This document shows, piece by piece, positions 24,847 through 33,623 of a stretch of 64,000 nt of DNA. The stretch lies in contig CAZGSR010000007.1 of the NCBI GenBank assembly GCA_964528645.1, positions 1-64,000 of the forward strand, given 5' to 3'. A program made the translations under genes and the position numbers. A model generated the notes under the pieces. That model had not been told where the DNA came from, searched no databases, and worked only from the letters and a program-made list of their open reading frames with translations. The stretch comes from UBA5734 sp964528645. GTDB lineage: Bacteria; Bacillota; Clostridia; Saccharofermentanales; UBA5734. The stretch's first letter is position 1. Every line of letters begins with the position of its first letter.

Positions 24847-26571
24847 TCATGGTGATATTGCGCGCATCCTGACAGGAATCAGGTGGCGCAGCAGAAGCAC
24901 TAAGCCTGCAGATAACACCAGAGGCAACGCAACCAGGATGCCAACTGCAACAGGCAGCGGCAGTTTGAAGACGACCACCGGTGCGATGGCCAGCCCCGCG
25001 ATGATCAATGCCGCGACCATGCCATACAGGACATTCATGTTCTGTTTGACGGCTTTTTGTTCGTTGTCCCAGTGCAGTTTGGGCCAGTAGAGCTCAAAAA
25101 TGATCCCGGACAGATTGGGCAGGAGCAGAGCTCCAGGAAGGATCAGCAGGCAGAGGGCGAAAACCCAAAGTGGCAGGTGCAGGAAGGCAACGAGTGCAAT
25201 CAGGCTGATGCCGGTTCCAGCCAGGCCCAGGACCATCGCCACCGCCAGCTTGGCAGCGATCTGGCGGCTGTAGCTCATCGGTAAGATTTTCATGATGTAG
25301 AACTGGCTACCCTCACGAGACAGGGCACTTTCGGCAATTCCGTTGGTGCCGTTGACAAAGACAGCCAGGCCGAACACGATCGCCAGGAATACAGGCGCCG
25401 CCTGGGGATCCGTGCCATCGACCAGGCCCTGGACGAGCACCTGCAGCTGGCGGATGTCTTCATCCTGGCTGCCGGCTCCGATGATCGGAACAGCCAGGAA
25501 CAGAGGGAAGAGAAAATTCATGATCACATTATTCATCAGGAAAATGGGCGTGCGTACCAGGATCCGGAAATCTTTTTGCATATAAATGGCAAAAGCAGTG
25601 ATCGGATGTGGGCGGGCACCCACCCCCAATTGCCGGTCCAGCTCGTTACTGGAGAGTGCTTTGCGCCGGCTGGCAGCTGTTGAAAGACCGATGACCCCCT
25701 TGAAATACAGCAGGCGGCCCGCCACCAGCATGATCACCAGCGCCACAGCCGAAAGCAGCGCCAGCAGGGCCATTTGACCAAAGGCAGCTGGTGTGCTGCG
25801 CATGGTCAGAGCACCGACAGCAACCGTGGTCCCTGGAAAAACAGCAGCAGTCAGGCGGGCCGTCTGTTCCACCCGGGTGGAGAAGAAGGCGGCCAGATCG
25901 GCGCCGGATCTGGTGCTCAAACTGGAACTGACATAGGAGAATCCGATAGAGACAAAGAGCAGTAAAATCCCGGCAATTGCCTTGAACCGGTCTTTGTTTT
26001 TCGTCAGCGGTGTGAAGCGCATGATCAGCATGGTCAGGATCGTGGCCAGGACCAGCGGAATCAGCGGCAGCAGGAAATACACACCCAGTAACAGGACAAA
26101 ATAGGGCCAGGTTGCCTGGCTTTTGACCCCATAGACCAGCAAGGGAGGCAGCAGGACACCTGCGACAAACAGGTACTCGTAGGCTGCGACCACGAGGAAT
26201 TTGGCACCGATGACCTCTTCCGGATAAAAGGGCAGGGGCAGAATCTTGTCGACATCACTGGCATAATAGAAAACACTGAGCACGTACAGGGCACCAAAAA
26301 CAAAAACCAGAAGGACCGAGGAACTGACATAAAGGCCGGGCAGCAGGACCTGTAGTTGAACAGGAGCAAGCAAGTCGTACAGGGCCAGGGCCGAGCCGCC
26401 AGTCATGAAGGCGAAGTAGCCGGCCAGGAAGATAAACAGCAAGACACTGCCCAGGCCACTCAGCCGCTTCTTTTTCGTCTGGGCATCGCCAGCGAAGTTG
26501 GCAAAGCTGTTGCCCCGGAAAATCGCCAGCGCAAGGTGCAGAATCCGGCGCAAAGCCGGCATGATTTTCAT
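24847..26571 (-). CDS. ABC-2 type exporter permease
   Basis: The 574-residue protein has about 12 predicted membrane segments in two groups, with hydrophobic stretches such as LGSVLLFIFLAGYFAF, VLLVFVFGALYVLSVFYYA and AALIIAGLAIAPVVVF, separated by a cytoplasmic loop. It resembles large ABC-2 exporter permeases. The start at 26571 overlaps the upstream ATPase stop by 4 bases (ATGA). The substrate is unknown. Its placement as last gene of the aromatic amino-acid transcript is suggestive but does not prove an aromatic substrate. Confidence 0.82.
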   Translation of the reverse strand: MKIMPALRRILHLALAIFRGNSFANFAGDAQTKKKRLSGLGSVLLFIFLAGYFAFMTGGSALALYDLLAPVQLQVLLPGLYVSSSVLLVFVFGALYVLSVFYYASDVDKILPLPFYPEEVIGAKFLVVAAYEYLFVAGVLLPPLLVYGVKSQATWPYFVLLLGVYFLLPLIPLVLATILTMLIMRFTPLTKNKDRFKAIAGILLLFVSIGFSYVSSSLSTRSGADLAAFFSTRVEQTARLTAAVFPGTTVAVGALTMRSTPAAFGQMALLALLSAVALVIMLVAGRLLYFKGVIGLSTAASRRKALSSNELDRQLGVGARPHPITAFAIYMQKDFRILVRTPIFLMNNVIMNFLFPLFLAVPIIGAGSQDEDIRQLQVLVQGLVDGTDPQAAPVFLAIVFGLAVFVNGTNGIAESALSREGSQFYIMKILPMSYSRQIAAKLAVAMVLGLAGTGISLIALVAFLHLPLWVFALCLLILPGALLLPNLSGIIFELYWPKLHWDNEQKAVKQNMNVLYGMVAALIIAGLAIAPVVVFKLPLPVAVGILVALPLVLSAGLVLLLRHLIPVRMRAISP

Positions 26572-27365
26572 TTGCGCATACCCCATGGGAAGCGGGACTT
26601 TCGGGCTGCTGGTACGCTGGCTGCCGGAATGGACTGCTCGGATTCCTGCTCGACCAGTCGCAGGAACATCGATTCCAGGGAGGCATCCTCAGCGGTCCGG
26701 GCGCGCAGATCGGCCAAAGTCCCACACAGCAGGATCTTGCCGTGGTCGATGATCGCTACCCGGTCGCAGATTTTTTCCGCAACATCGAGCACATGGGTCG
26801 AAAAGAAGACCGTGTTACCTGCGGCGACATGCTCGCGCATCATTTCCTTGAGTTCGAAAGCAGCCTTGGGATCGAGTCCTGTCATCGGCTCATCGAGGAT
26901 CCAGATGGCCGGCTGGTGCAGGAGCGCCCCGATGATGATCAACTTCTGGCGCATGCCATGGGAATAGCTCTGGATCCGGTCGCCGAGCGCGGCGGACAAA
27001 CCGAGCCGTTCGGCCAGCTGGCTGATCCGCTGGCGGCGCACAGCCGGCTCCACTTCATAAATTTCACCGATGAAACGCAGGTATTCAATCGCCTTGAGGC
27101 GGGGGAAGATGTTGGGATCATCCGGGACAAAGCCAAACGAGCGTTTGGCCCGGATCGGGTCTCTGACAATGTCATGGCCATTGACCTGGATCGTGCCGGT
27201 GTCTGGTTCGAGGATGCCGGTGATCATTTTGATCGTGGTCGTTTTGCCGGCCCCGTTCGGACCGAGGAAACCAAAGATCTCGCCCCGTTCTACCGACAAA
27301 TCAATGTGGTCGACGGCCTGGATCTTGCCGTTGTAGCTTTTGCTGACCTGCTGCAGTTCAATCAT
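26568..27365 (-). CDS. ABC exporter ATP-binding subunit
   Basis: The 265-residue ATPase has Walker A GPNGAGKTT, the Q-loop region FVPDDPNIFPRLKAIEYL, signature YSHGMRQKL (a variant of LSGGQ common in ABC-2 exporters), Walker B IWILDEPMTGLDP and the switch His in FFSTHVLDVAEK. It begins 18 bases after pheA, so it is probably read through from the aromatic operon, and it overlaps the permease by 4 bases. Together they form a two-gene exporter. Confidence 0.92.
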   Translation of the reverse strand: MIELQQVSKSYNGKIQAVDHIDLSVERGEIFGFLGPNGAGKTTTIKMITGILEPDTGTIQVNGHDIVRDPIRAKRSFGFVPDDPNIFPRLKAIEYLRFIGEIYEVEPAVRRQRISQLAERLGLSAALGDRIQSYSHGMRQKLIIIGALLHQPAIWILDEPMTGLDPKAAFELKEMMREHVAAGNTVFFSTHVLDVAEKICDRVAIIDHGKILLCGTLADLRARTAEDASLESMFLRLVEQESEQSIPAASVPAARKSRFPWGMRK

Positions 27366-27383
27366 CTGTCAAACCTCTTTTCG

Positions 27384-28586
27384 TCAGTCGTCTCCTGCCG
27401 GCTGGCTGCCGGTTTCCGCCGGATACCAGCCCAGAAGCTGGAGATAGCTCATTTCCCGGCTCAACTGGTAGAGCGTCGCCACAGCCTGAGGATCATTGGC
27501 CGGACAGTCGACATCGAGATCGAACAGGTAGGACCACGGTTCGGCAGGATTGGCCCGGGAATGGATCTTGGACAAGTTGAGATTGCGGTCCGAGAACAGG
27601 GCCAGGGTAGCAGCCAGGGAACCGCTGGCATGGGGTGTTTTCAGGACCAGGCTGAGGCGGTTGGCATCGGGTGTGATCACCAGCTCGCGGCCAACCACGA
27701 CGAAACGGGTCAGGTTCTCGCGGCTGTTGCTGATATCGTCGGCCAAAACCTGCAGGTGGCTGCTCCGGGCAGCTTCGAGCGAAGCGATGGCAGCCCGGGA
27801 CGGGTCTTTCTCCTGGGCAATCTGGACGGCGGCAAAGGCGGTATTGAGAGATTCGACTGTATGCCAGCCCTGGCGACGGATAAAATCCGAGCACTGTGCC
27901 AGGGCCTGGGGATGGGAAATCACGGTATGGATCTGGTCGAGCGTGGCTCCGGGCACGGCCATCAGATGGTGATGGACGGGCAGATCATAGGATCGCCAGA
28001 TGTAGAGGCCGTGGCTTTGCAGCAGCTGGTAGACGTCCCCGACACTGCCAGCGGTGGAATTCTCCAGCGGCAGGACTGCGACATCCGCTTCGCCCTGGGC
28101 TACCAGCAGACAGGCCTGCGCAAAAGTCTGCACGGAACGGACGGGCTGGCCCGGATAGAGGATCGCACAGGCCTTGCCGGAATAGGAGGCGGCTGAGCCC
28201 TGGTGAATGATGCGGCTGACGGCCGGCTCGACCGGCAAAGCTGCTGCCATTTGCTGGCCCAAGCTGAAATTTTTGTCGTGCGGCAGGAGTAAGTCATATT
28301 GGACGCCACGGGACAGGCGCATCAGGCTGCGGAGCAGTTTTTCGGCCCGGATGCCGTCGGCACCTTTGACCGCGTCACGCGCGCTGGCGGCAATCTGGTC
28401 TTCCCGCAGCGGATCAAAAACCGCCGCGCCGGAGATGGCCTTGGTCCGGGCCACATCACGGGCCAGTTCCATCCGTTCAGCAAACAAGGCTAAGAGCTGG
28501 CTGTCGATCGCAGTGATCCGCTGGCGCAGCTGAGCGAGGTCGGGCAGTCCGGAAAGTGTTGGCGAGGGCTGGGCCGGATCGTTCAC
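27384..28586 (-). CDS. pheA: Chorismate mutase/prephenate dehydratase (P-protein)
   Basis: PheA converts chorismate to prephenate and then to phenylpyruvate. The 400-residue protein has an AroQ-type mutase domain (residues about 15-100, LRQRITAIDSQLLALFAERMELARDVA), a dehydratase domain (about 115-290, with LPLENSTAGSVGDV and the catalytic TRF motif in ENLTRFVVVG), and a C-terminal ACT domain (about 310-385) with SLAATLALFSDRNLNLSKIHSR, the Phe-binding form. The start is a GTG at 28586 overlapping the aroQ stop by 4 bases, behind GGGAG. The longer frame upstream overlaps aroQ and is not PheA-like. Confidence 0.94.
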   Translation of the reverse strand: MNDPAQPSPTLSGLPDLAQLRQRITAIDSQLLALFAERMELARDVARTKAISGAAVFDPLREDQIAASARDAVKGADGIRAEKLLRSLMRLSRGVQYDLLLPHDKNFSLGQQMAAALPVEPAVSRIIHQGSAASYSGKACAILYPGQPVRSVQTFAQACLLVAQGEADVAVLPLENSTAGSVGDVYQLLQSHGLYIWRSYDLPVHHHLMAVPGATLDQIHTVISHPQALAQCSDFIRRQGWHTVESLNTAFAAVQIAQEKDPSRAAIASLEAARSSHLQVLADDISNSRENLTRFVVVGRELVITPDANRLSLVLKTPHASGSLAATLALFSDRNLNLSKIHSRANPAEPWSYLFDLDVDCPANDPQAVATLYQLSREMSYLQLLGWYPAETGSQPAGDD

Positions 28587-29125
28587 GGTTCGATTCTCCC
28601 TTTTTCCAGGATGGCAGCCAGTTCCTTCGTCCCGACGATGTAGCTCTGAAGGCCGAGGCCTTTGACCTGGCCGGCACAGACGGGATGAATGACGGAGAGC
28701 TGGCGGAAAGGCTCGCGCTTGGCGATATCCGAGATGTGGATCTCCATGACCGGGATCTGGCACGCATCGATGGCATCGCGCAAGGCGTAACTGTAGTGGG
28801 TCAGGGCACCGGCGTTGAGCAGGATGCCGGCATAGCGTGCGGAGGCGGCCTGGATCAGGTCGACCAGCTCGCCTTCGTGATTGGACTGGAAGCAGTCGAG
28901 GGCATATCCAACGGCGTGGGCAGCCTCCCGGGTGCGGGATTCGACATCGGCCAGGGTGAAGGTGCCGTACTGGGTCGGGTCGCGTCGGCCAAGCAAGTTG
29001 AGATTCGGCCCATTCATCAGGAGCAGGCGCTCGGTTAAAGACGTGCCCGGGGCAAGTCCCGCTGACGAATCATCGGGGCGGAAGACTTCCGTACGGGAGG
29101 CACGCAGGCCGCAGGTCCAATCCAT
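28583..29125 (-). CDS. aroQ: Type II 3-dehydroquinate dehydratase
   Basis: AroQ removes water from 3-dehydroquinate to give 3-dehydroshikimate. Motifs are LLLMNGPNLNLLGRRDP, the QYGTFTLADVE lid, QSNHEGELVD, NAGALTHYSYALRDA and MEIHISDIAKREPFR with the catalytic residues. The enzyme core is about 146 residues; here about 35 extra residues precede it. I use the ATG at 29125, directly after the aroC stop and 7 bases behind AGGA; a start at 29140 is also possible. It is between aroC and pheA. Confidence 0.92.
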   Translation of the reverse strand: MDWTCGLRASRTEVFRPDDSSAGLAPGTSLTERLLLMNGPNLNLLGRRDPTQYGTFTLADVESRTREAAHAVGYALDCFQSNHEGELVDLIQAASARYAGILLNAGALTHYSYALRDAIDACQIPVMEIHISDIAKREPFRQLSVIHPVCAGQVKGLGLQSYIVGTKELAAILEKGRIEP

Positions 29126-29126
29126 T

Positions 29127-30314
29127 TCATGATCCTGCATCGGCTGTCTCCGTGCTATTTGAGTGCTCGTGGCTTGCCGCCTGTGCTTTCAGGTCCGAGG
29201 CAGCGCTGACCGCATGGGAAAGCGGCAGGCGACCTTCGAATTCCAGGAGCAAGTCCAGGGTGGCGATGGCCGCGGCAGCTTCGACGACGGGCACGGCCCG
29301 GGTGACGATGCACGGGTCATGACGGCCGCGGACCACCAGCGTGTCAGGCTGCAGGGTGCGCAAATTGATCGTCGCCTGTTCGCGGCCGATCGAGGCGGTT
29401 GGTTTGAAGGCGACTTTGAACACGACCGGCATGCCATTGCTGATGCCGCCGTCGACACCACCACCGTGATTGGAGGCAAAGCGGATCGCCTGACCTTTGA
29501 ACACTGGCGAGTCATTATTGGTCGAGCCGCGCCGCTTGGCCATGGCAAAACCGTCGCCGAACTCAACGCCTTTAACAGCCGGAATGGCAAACAGGATGCT
29601 GCCCAGACGCGACTCGATGCCGTCGAAAATTGGGTCGCCGATTCCGGCTGACAGACCAATGATCAGGCTCTCGACGATGCCACCGACCGAATCGAGGTTG
29701 CTCTTGGCCTCGAGCACAGCTGTCTGCATCGCTTCTGAAACCGTGTCGGACAAAACAGGCAGTGGCTTGTGCTGCAGGCTTTTGAGCAGAGCCAGGTCCG
29801 GGGCTGTTGTATCGACGGGCAGATCGCGGATCCCGGCAATTTCCAGGATGTGCGAGACGATTTCGATCTTTCTTGCCTGGAGGATCTGGCGGCAGACTGC
29901 TCCGGCAAAAACCAGCGGCGCGGTCAGGCGGCCAGAAAAATGGCCACTGCCCCGCGGGTCATTGAAACCCAGGTAGCGGGCCATGCCAGTGAGGTCAGCG
30001 TGGCCGGGGCGGGGCTTGGTCATCAGTTCGCTGTAGTCACCTGAGCGGGTGTCGGTATTCCGGATCACAGCCATCAGAGGCGTGCCTGTCGTGCGGCCTT
30101 CGAACAGGCCGGACAGGATCTCGGGCTCATCTTTTTCCTGGCGCGGTGTCGACCAGGCGGTCTGGCCCGGAGCGCGGCGGCGCATGAACGCCCGGATATC
30201 TTCCAGGTCCAGTTTATGGCCGGAAGGCAGTCCATTGATCACGACTCCGATGCCAGGGCCGTGGGACTCGCCAAAAATACTGATTTCGAGCAGATTACCC
30301 CAGGTTGAGCTCAT
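29127..30314 (-). CDS. aroC: Chorismate synthase
   Basis: AroC eliminates phosphate from EPSP to form chorismate, using reduced FMN. The 395-residue protein has the three family signatures: GESHGPGIGVVINGLPSG near the N-terminus, GKxR-type RPGHADLTGMARYLGFNDPRGSGHFSGRLTAP, and the C-terminal RGRHDPCIVTRAVPVVEA. The start at 30314 follows GGAGGT and matches the family; it overlaps the end of aroA by 20 bases. A Ser/Ala/Thr-rich tail of about 25 residues ends the protein. Confidence 0.96.
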   Translation of the reverse strand: MSSTWGNLLEISIFGESHGPGIGVVINGLPSGHKLDLEDIRAFMRRRAPGQTAWSTPRQEKDEPEILSGLFEGRTTGTPLMAVIRNTDTRSGDYSELMTKPRPGHADLTGMARYLGFNDPRGSGHFSGRLTAPLVFAGAVCRQILQARKIEIVSHILEIAGIRDLPVDTTAPDLALLKSLQHKPLPVLSDTVSEAMQTAVLEAKSNLDSVGGIVESLIIGLSAGIGDPIFDGIESRLGSILFAIPAVKGVEFGDGFAMAKRRGSTNNDSPVFKGQAIRFASNHGGGVDGGISNGMPVVFKVAFKPTASIGREQATINLRTLQPDTLVVRGRHDPCIVTRAVPVVEAAAAIATLDLLLEFEGRLPLSHAVSAASDLKAQAASHEHSNSTETADAGS

Positions 30315-31527
30315 CGCAGATACCTCCGAGGCGGGAAAATTCGGCAAAAAATTCCGGATAGGATTTGCGGACGGCTTCGGCATGAGTGATGGTGACACCG
30401 TTGACCGTTTTCAGGGCAGCGACTGCCAGTGCCATAGCGATGCGGTGGTCCCCATGGGAGTCTGCCTGGCCACCCGGCAGCTCCGTCTGGCCGTCAATGA
30501 CCAGGCTGTCATCCTCGACCCGGATCCGGGCTCCGATAGCAGCCAGGACGTCTGCTGTCACCGCGAGGCGGTCGCTCTCCTTGAGACGGAGGCGGGCAGC
30601 GTTGACAATCCGGGTCTGGCCCGGGGTCAAGCTGGCTGCGACGGCCAGGACCGGGACCAGGTCAGGGATCTGGGCAGCATCGATGATGAAAGGCACATCT
30701 TGCGGCTGGTGCCTGGCCATATCCGCCAGAATCGGCAGGATGGCGCGGTCTCCCTGGGCTGAATGGTCAGACAGGCCGGACAGCTTGATTTCACTGCCGA
30801 GGTAATTGGCCACGAGCCAGAAAGCTGCCTGGGAGTAGTCTTTTTCCACCGTGTAGTCAACGGGCAGGAAGCGCTGCTGGCCAGCAATGCGGTAGCCAGT
30901 CGGAGTCGTTTCCACCACGACGCCGAATTCACCCAAGGTCCGGCGGGTCATTTCGACATAGGGAGCTGATTCCAGCGGCGAGGTCAGGATGATTTCCGAA
31001 TCACCGGCGAGCAGGGGCAGCGCCAGGAGCAGGCCGGACAGGTACTGAGAGCTGACATGGCCGGGAACCTCGAACAAGCCTGGCGTCAGTTGACCGCTGA
31101 CTGAGAGAGGCAAACTGCCTTCAGCCGGGAAAATCAGGTCCACGCCATGGCCAGCGAATATTGCTCGGTATTCCTGCAGTGGGCGCTGGGGCAGGCGACC
31201 CTGGCCAGTAAACGTTACAGGGATGCCCAGGGCGGCGGCCACTGGGATCAACAGTCGCAGGGTGGTACCAGACTCATGGCAGTCGAGCGTTACATCGGTC
31301 TGAACGGGCGCTTTGCCAGCCCGTTGGTCTGAAATCGCATCACGCAGCGTCTGCAAGCAGCGGCGGGTCGCCCTGATATCGTCCGAGGGGTGGGAACCGA
31401 TCCCTTTGACCCGGCTTTCTTCTCCGGTCAGAGCTGCACAAATCAAAGCCCGGTGGGCATCGCTCTTGGACGGGGGTGGGACGAGCGATCCACGCAGTGC
31501 AGCAGGCCGGATGTGCCGGTCAGCCAT
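30295..31527 (-). CDS. aroA: EPSP synthase
   Basis: AroA transfers the enolpyruvyl group of PEP to shikimate 3-phosphate. The 410-residue protein has PPPSKSDAHRALICAALTG (substrate Lys/Ser), DCHESGTTLRLLIPVAAALG, the SSQYLSGLLLALPLL region, and LRLKESDRLAVTADVLAAIGA plus GDHRIAMALAVAAL near the end. The start at 31527 is chosen on family alignment and a GAGG 9 bases upstream; it overlaps the aroB stop by 8 bases. The PEP-site GNxGT segment is CHESGTT here, a variation worth noting. Confidence 0.95.
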   Translation of the reverse strand: MADRHIRPAALRGSLVPPPSKSDAHRALICAALTGEESRVKGIGSHPSDDIRATRRCLQTLRDAISDQRAGKAPVQTDVTLDCHESGTTLRLLIPVAAALGIPVTFTGQGRLPQRPLQEYRAIFAGHGVDLIFPAEGSLPLSVSGQLTPGLFEVPGHVSSQYLSGLLLALPLLAGDSEIILTSPLESAPYVEMTRRTLGEFGVVVETTPTGYRIAGQQRFLPVDYTVEKDYSQAAFWLVANYLGSEIKLSGLSDHSAQGDRAILPILADMARHQPQDVPFIIDAAQIPDLVPVLAVAASLTPGQTRIVNAARLRLKESDRLAVTADVLAAIGARIRVEDDSLVIDGQTELPGGQADSHGDHRIAMALAVAALKTVNGVTITHAEAVRKSYPEFFAEFSRLGGICDELNLG

Positions 31528-32581
31528 GGCCGACAACCTCACCGAGAATCTTTTCCAGTGCGGCAGGATCCATCGGGTTGAGGACAGCTTCACCGACTTG
31601 CTTGAGCAGGATGTAGTAGAGCTTGCCAGCCAGGCGTTTTTTGTCCGAATGGATGGCACCCATCAGCTGGCTGGCCGGCCACGGACACTCGGTCGGCAGC
31701 TGGTAATGAGCGAGCACCTTGCGCAGGCGCTCGGCGGTTCCGGCAGGGGTGCGGCCGGTCTTCTCACCGATTTCACAGGCAACGACCATGCCGATTGCCA
31801 CCGCTTCACCGTGCGACAACTGGGTGTAGCCGGTGATTTTTTCGATGGCATGGCCCACTGTATGGCCAAAATTGAGCAGCATGCGCTCGCCTGTGTCACG
31901 TTCATCCGCAGCGACGACGGTTATCTTGATCCGGACGCAACGCTCAAGCACCCATTCCAGGTCATAGGTCTGGCTTTCAATCTGCTCGAATAATTGCAGG
32001 TCGCGGATCAGGCCGTATTTGATCACCTCGGCCATGCCTTCGGCCATGCGGGCGCGCGACAAGGTGCGCAGGACCGTCGGGTCGAGGATGACGGCCTTGG
32101 GCTGGTAGAAGGAACCGGCCAGGTTCTTGCCAAAAGGCAGGTCGATCGCCGTCTTGCCGCCGATCGAGGAATCGACCTGGGCCAGCAACGTCGTCGGAAC
32201 CTGGAACAATGGCACACCTCTCAAGTAGGTAGCCGCAGCAAAGCCGGTGACATCGCCGACGACACCGCCGCCCAGGGCGACGATCAGGTCGGAACGCGAC
32301 AATCCGGCGGCATGGAACTGGTTATACAGCTCCAGGAGCGTGGCGGCTGTTTTTGAGCCTTCTCCGGCAGCAAACGCATAGCCCGAGACCGTGAATCCTG
32401 CAGCCTGGAGCGACCGGGCCACTGGCTCATAATAAAGTGGATAAACGGTGTCATCACTGACAACGAAAGCCTTGCGGCCGACGACCGCTTCACTGGCCAG
32501 GTTGCCAATGCTGGCGAGTGCGCCGTTTTTGATCAGGATCGGGTAGTCTCCACTGGATGTACTGGCAATCAATTCAGGCAT
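31520..32581 (-). CDS. aroB: 3-dehydroquinate synthase
   Basis: AroB cyclises DAHP to 3-dehydroquinate with NAD and zinc. The 353-residue protein contains FAAGEGSKTAATLLELYNQ, ALGGGVVGDVTGFAAATYLRGVP, QVPTTLLAQVDSSIGGKTAID, and the metal ligands in LNFGHTVGHAIEK and LSHGEAVAIGM. The start at 32581 follows AGGAGGT. It lies 25 bases after aroF and overlaps aroA by 8 bases. Confidence 0.96.
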   Translation of the reverse strand: MPELIASTSSGDYPILIKNGALASIGNLASEAVVGRKAFVVSDDTVYPLYYEPVARSLQAAGFTVSGYAFAAGEGSKTAATLLELYNQFHAAGLSRSDLIVALGGGVVGDVTGFAAATYLRGVPLFQVPTTLLAQVDSSIGGKTAIDLPFGKNLAGSFYQPKAVILDPTVLRTLSRARMAEGMAEVIKYGLIRDLQLFEQIESQTYDLEWVLERCVRIKITVVAADERDTGERMLLNFGHTVGHAIEKITGYTQLSHGEAVAIGMVVACEIGEKTGRTPAGTAERLRKVLAHYQLPTECPWPASQLMGAIHSDKKRLAGKLYYILLKQVGEAVLNPMDPAALEKILGEVVGHG

Positions 32582-32606
32582 AAGGGGCACCTCCTGTTTA
32601 GTGGGT

Positions 32607-33623
32607 TCAGATGGTCCGGCCAACAGCCTCGGCTACCGGGCGCAAGCGGCCCATCAGGTCAGCGAACGCTTCCGGGGTCAGGGATTGCGGGCCGTCGGAC
32701 AGGGCATGCTTGGGGTCGTTATGGACTTCGATGATCAGGCCATCGGCGCCGGCCACGATCGCGGCCTTGGCCAGGGGTTCGACCAGCCAGGCAATGCCGC
32801 CGGCATGGCTCGGATCGACAAAGACCGGCAGGTGTGTCTTGCTTTTCAGGACCGGGATGGCGCTGATGTCGAGCGTGTTGCGCGTGCTGGTTTCAAAGGT
32901 GCGGATGCCGCGTTCACAGAGAATGACGTTCTGGTTGCCGCCGCTCATGATGTATTCAGCAGACATCAGCAGTTCATCGACGGTGTTGGCAAAGCCACGT
33001 TTGAGCAGGATCGGCTTTTTGACCCGGCCCAGTTCCTTGAGCAGTTCGAAATTCTGCATATTGCGCGTGCCGACCTGGATCATGTCGACGAATTCCATGA
33101 ACAGTTCCAGCTGCGACGGGTTGGTGATTTCTGACACGACCGGCAGTCCGGTCGCCTGGCGGGCCCGTTTCATGTACATCAGGCCTTCGGCCTTGAGGCC
33201 CTGGAAGGCATAGGGCGAGGTGCGGGGTTTGAACGCACCACCGCGCAGAAGCTGGGCACCAGCGGCCTGGACTTGCTCGGCAACGAGGCGGATCTGGTCT
33301 TCGGATTCGACCGAGCAGGGTCCGGCTGCGACGACAATCCGGTTTTCGCCGACTTTGACTCCATTGATGTCAATAATCGAGTTGTCCGGATGGAATTTCC
33401 GGTTAGCCCGCTTGTAGGGTTCCTGCACTTTCATCACGCGCTCGACGTCATCCATCTGCTCGAGCACGTCCATTTCAATGCTGGATGTATCCCCGACCAG
33501 GCCAACGATGGTTGTGCCCTGGCCGAAAATCGGGCTGGTCTGGACGCCGTAAGACGTCTGCAGCCAACTACAGAGTTCATCCACTTTGTCACGTGTGGTG
33601 CCTTGTTTTAAAATCAAAATCAT
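32607..33623 (-). CDS. aroF: DAHP synthase, type I-beta with N-terminal regulatory domain
   Basis: This enzyme condenses PEP and erythrose 4-phosphate, the first step of the shikimate pathway. The 338-residue protein has an N-terminal ferredoxin-like domain (residues 1-70, MILILKQGTTRDKVDELC) of the type known to bind Tyr/Phe in Thermotoga, then the barrel with VAAGPCSVES, GGAFKPRTSPYAFQG, the metal-binding NVILCERGIRTF and VFVDPSHAGG. AGGAGG precedes the ATG, which overlaps the aroE-aroK stop by 4 bases. Confidence 0.95.
   Translation of the reverse strand: MILILKQGTTRDKVDELCSWLQTSYGVQTSPIFGQGTTIVGLVGDTSSIEMDVLEQMDDVERVMKVQEPYKRANRKFHPDNSIIDINGVKVGENRIVVAAGPCSVESEDQIRLVAEQVQAAGAQLLRGGAFKPRTSPYAFQGLKAEGLMYMKRARQATGLPVVSEITNPSQLELFMEFVDMIQVGTRNMQNFELLKELGRVKKPILLKRGFANTVDELLMSAEYIMSGGNQNVILCERGIRTFETSTRNTLDISAIPVLKSKTHLPVFVDPSHAGGIAWLVEPLAKAAIVAGADGLIIEVHNDPKHALSDGPQSLTPEAFADLMGRLRPVAEAVGRTI

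Noticed and set aside
26742..28196. A 484-codon plus-strand frame opposite the ABC ATPase and pheA
   Set aside because: Antisense to two well-supported genes and crosses their boundary; no recognisable domain.
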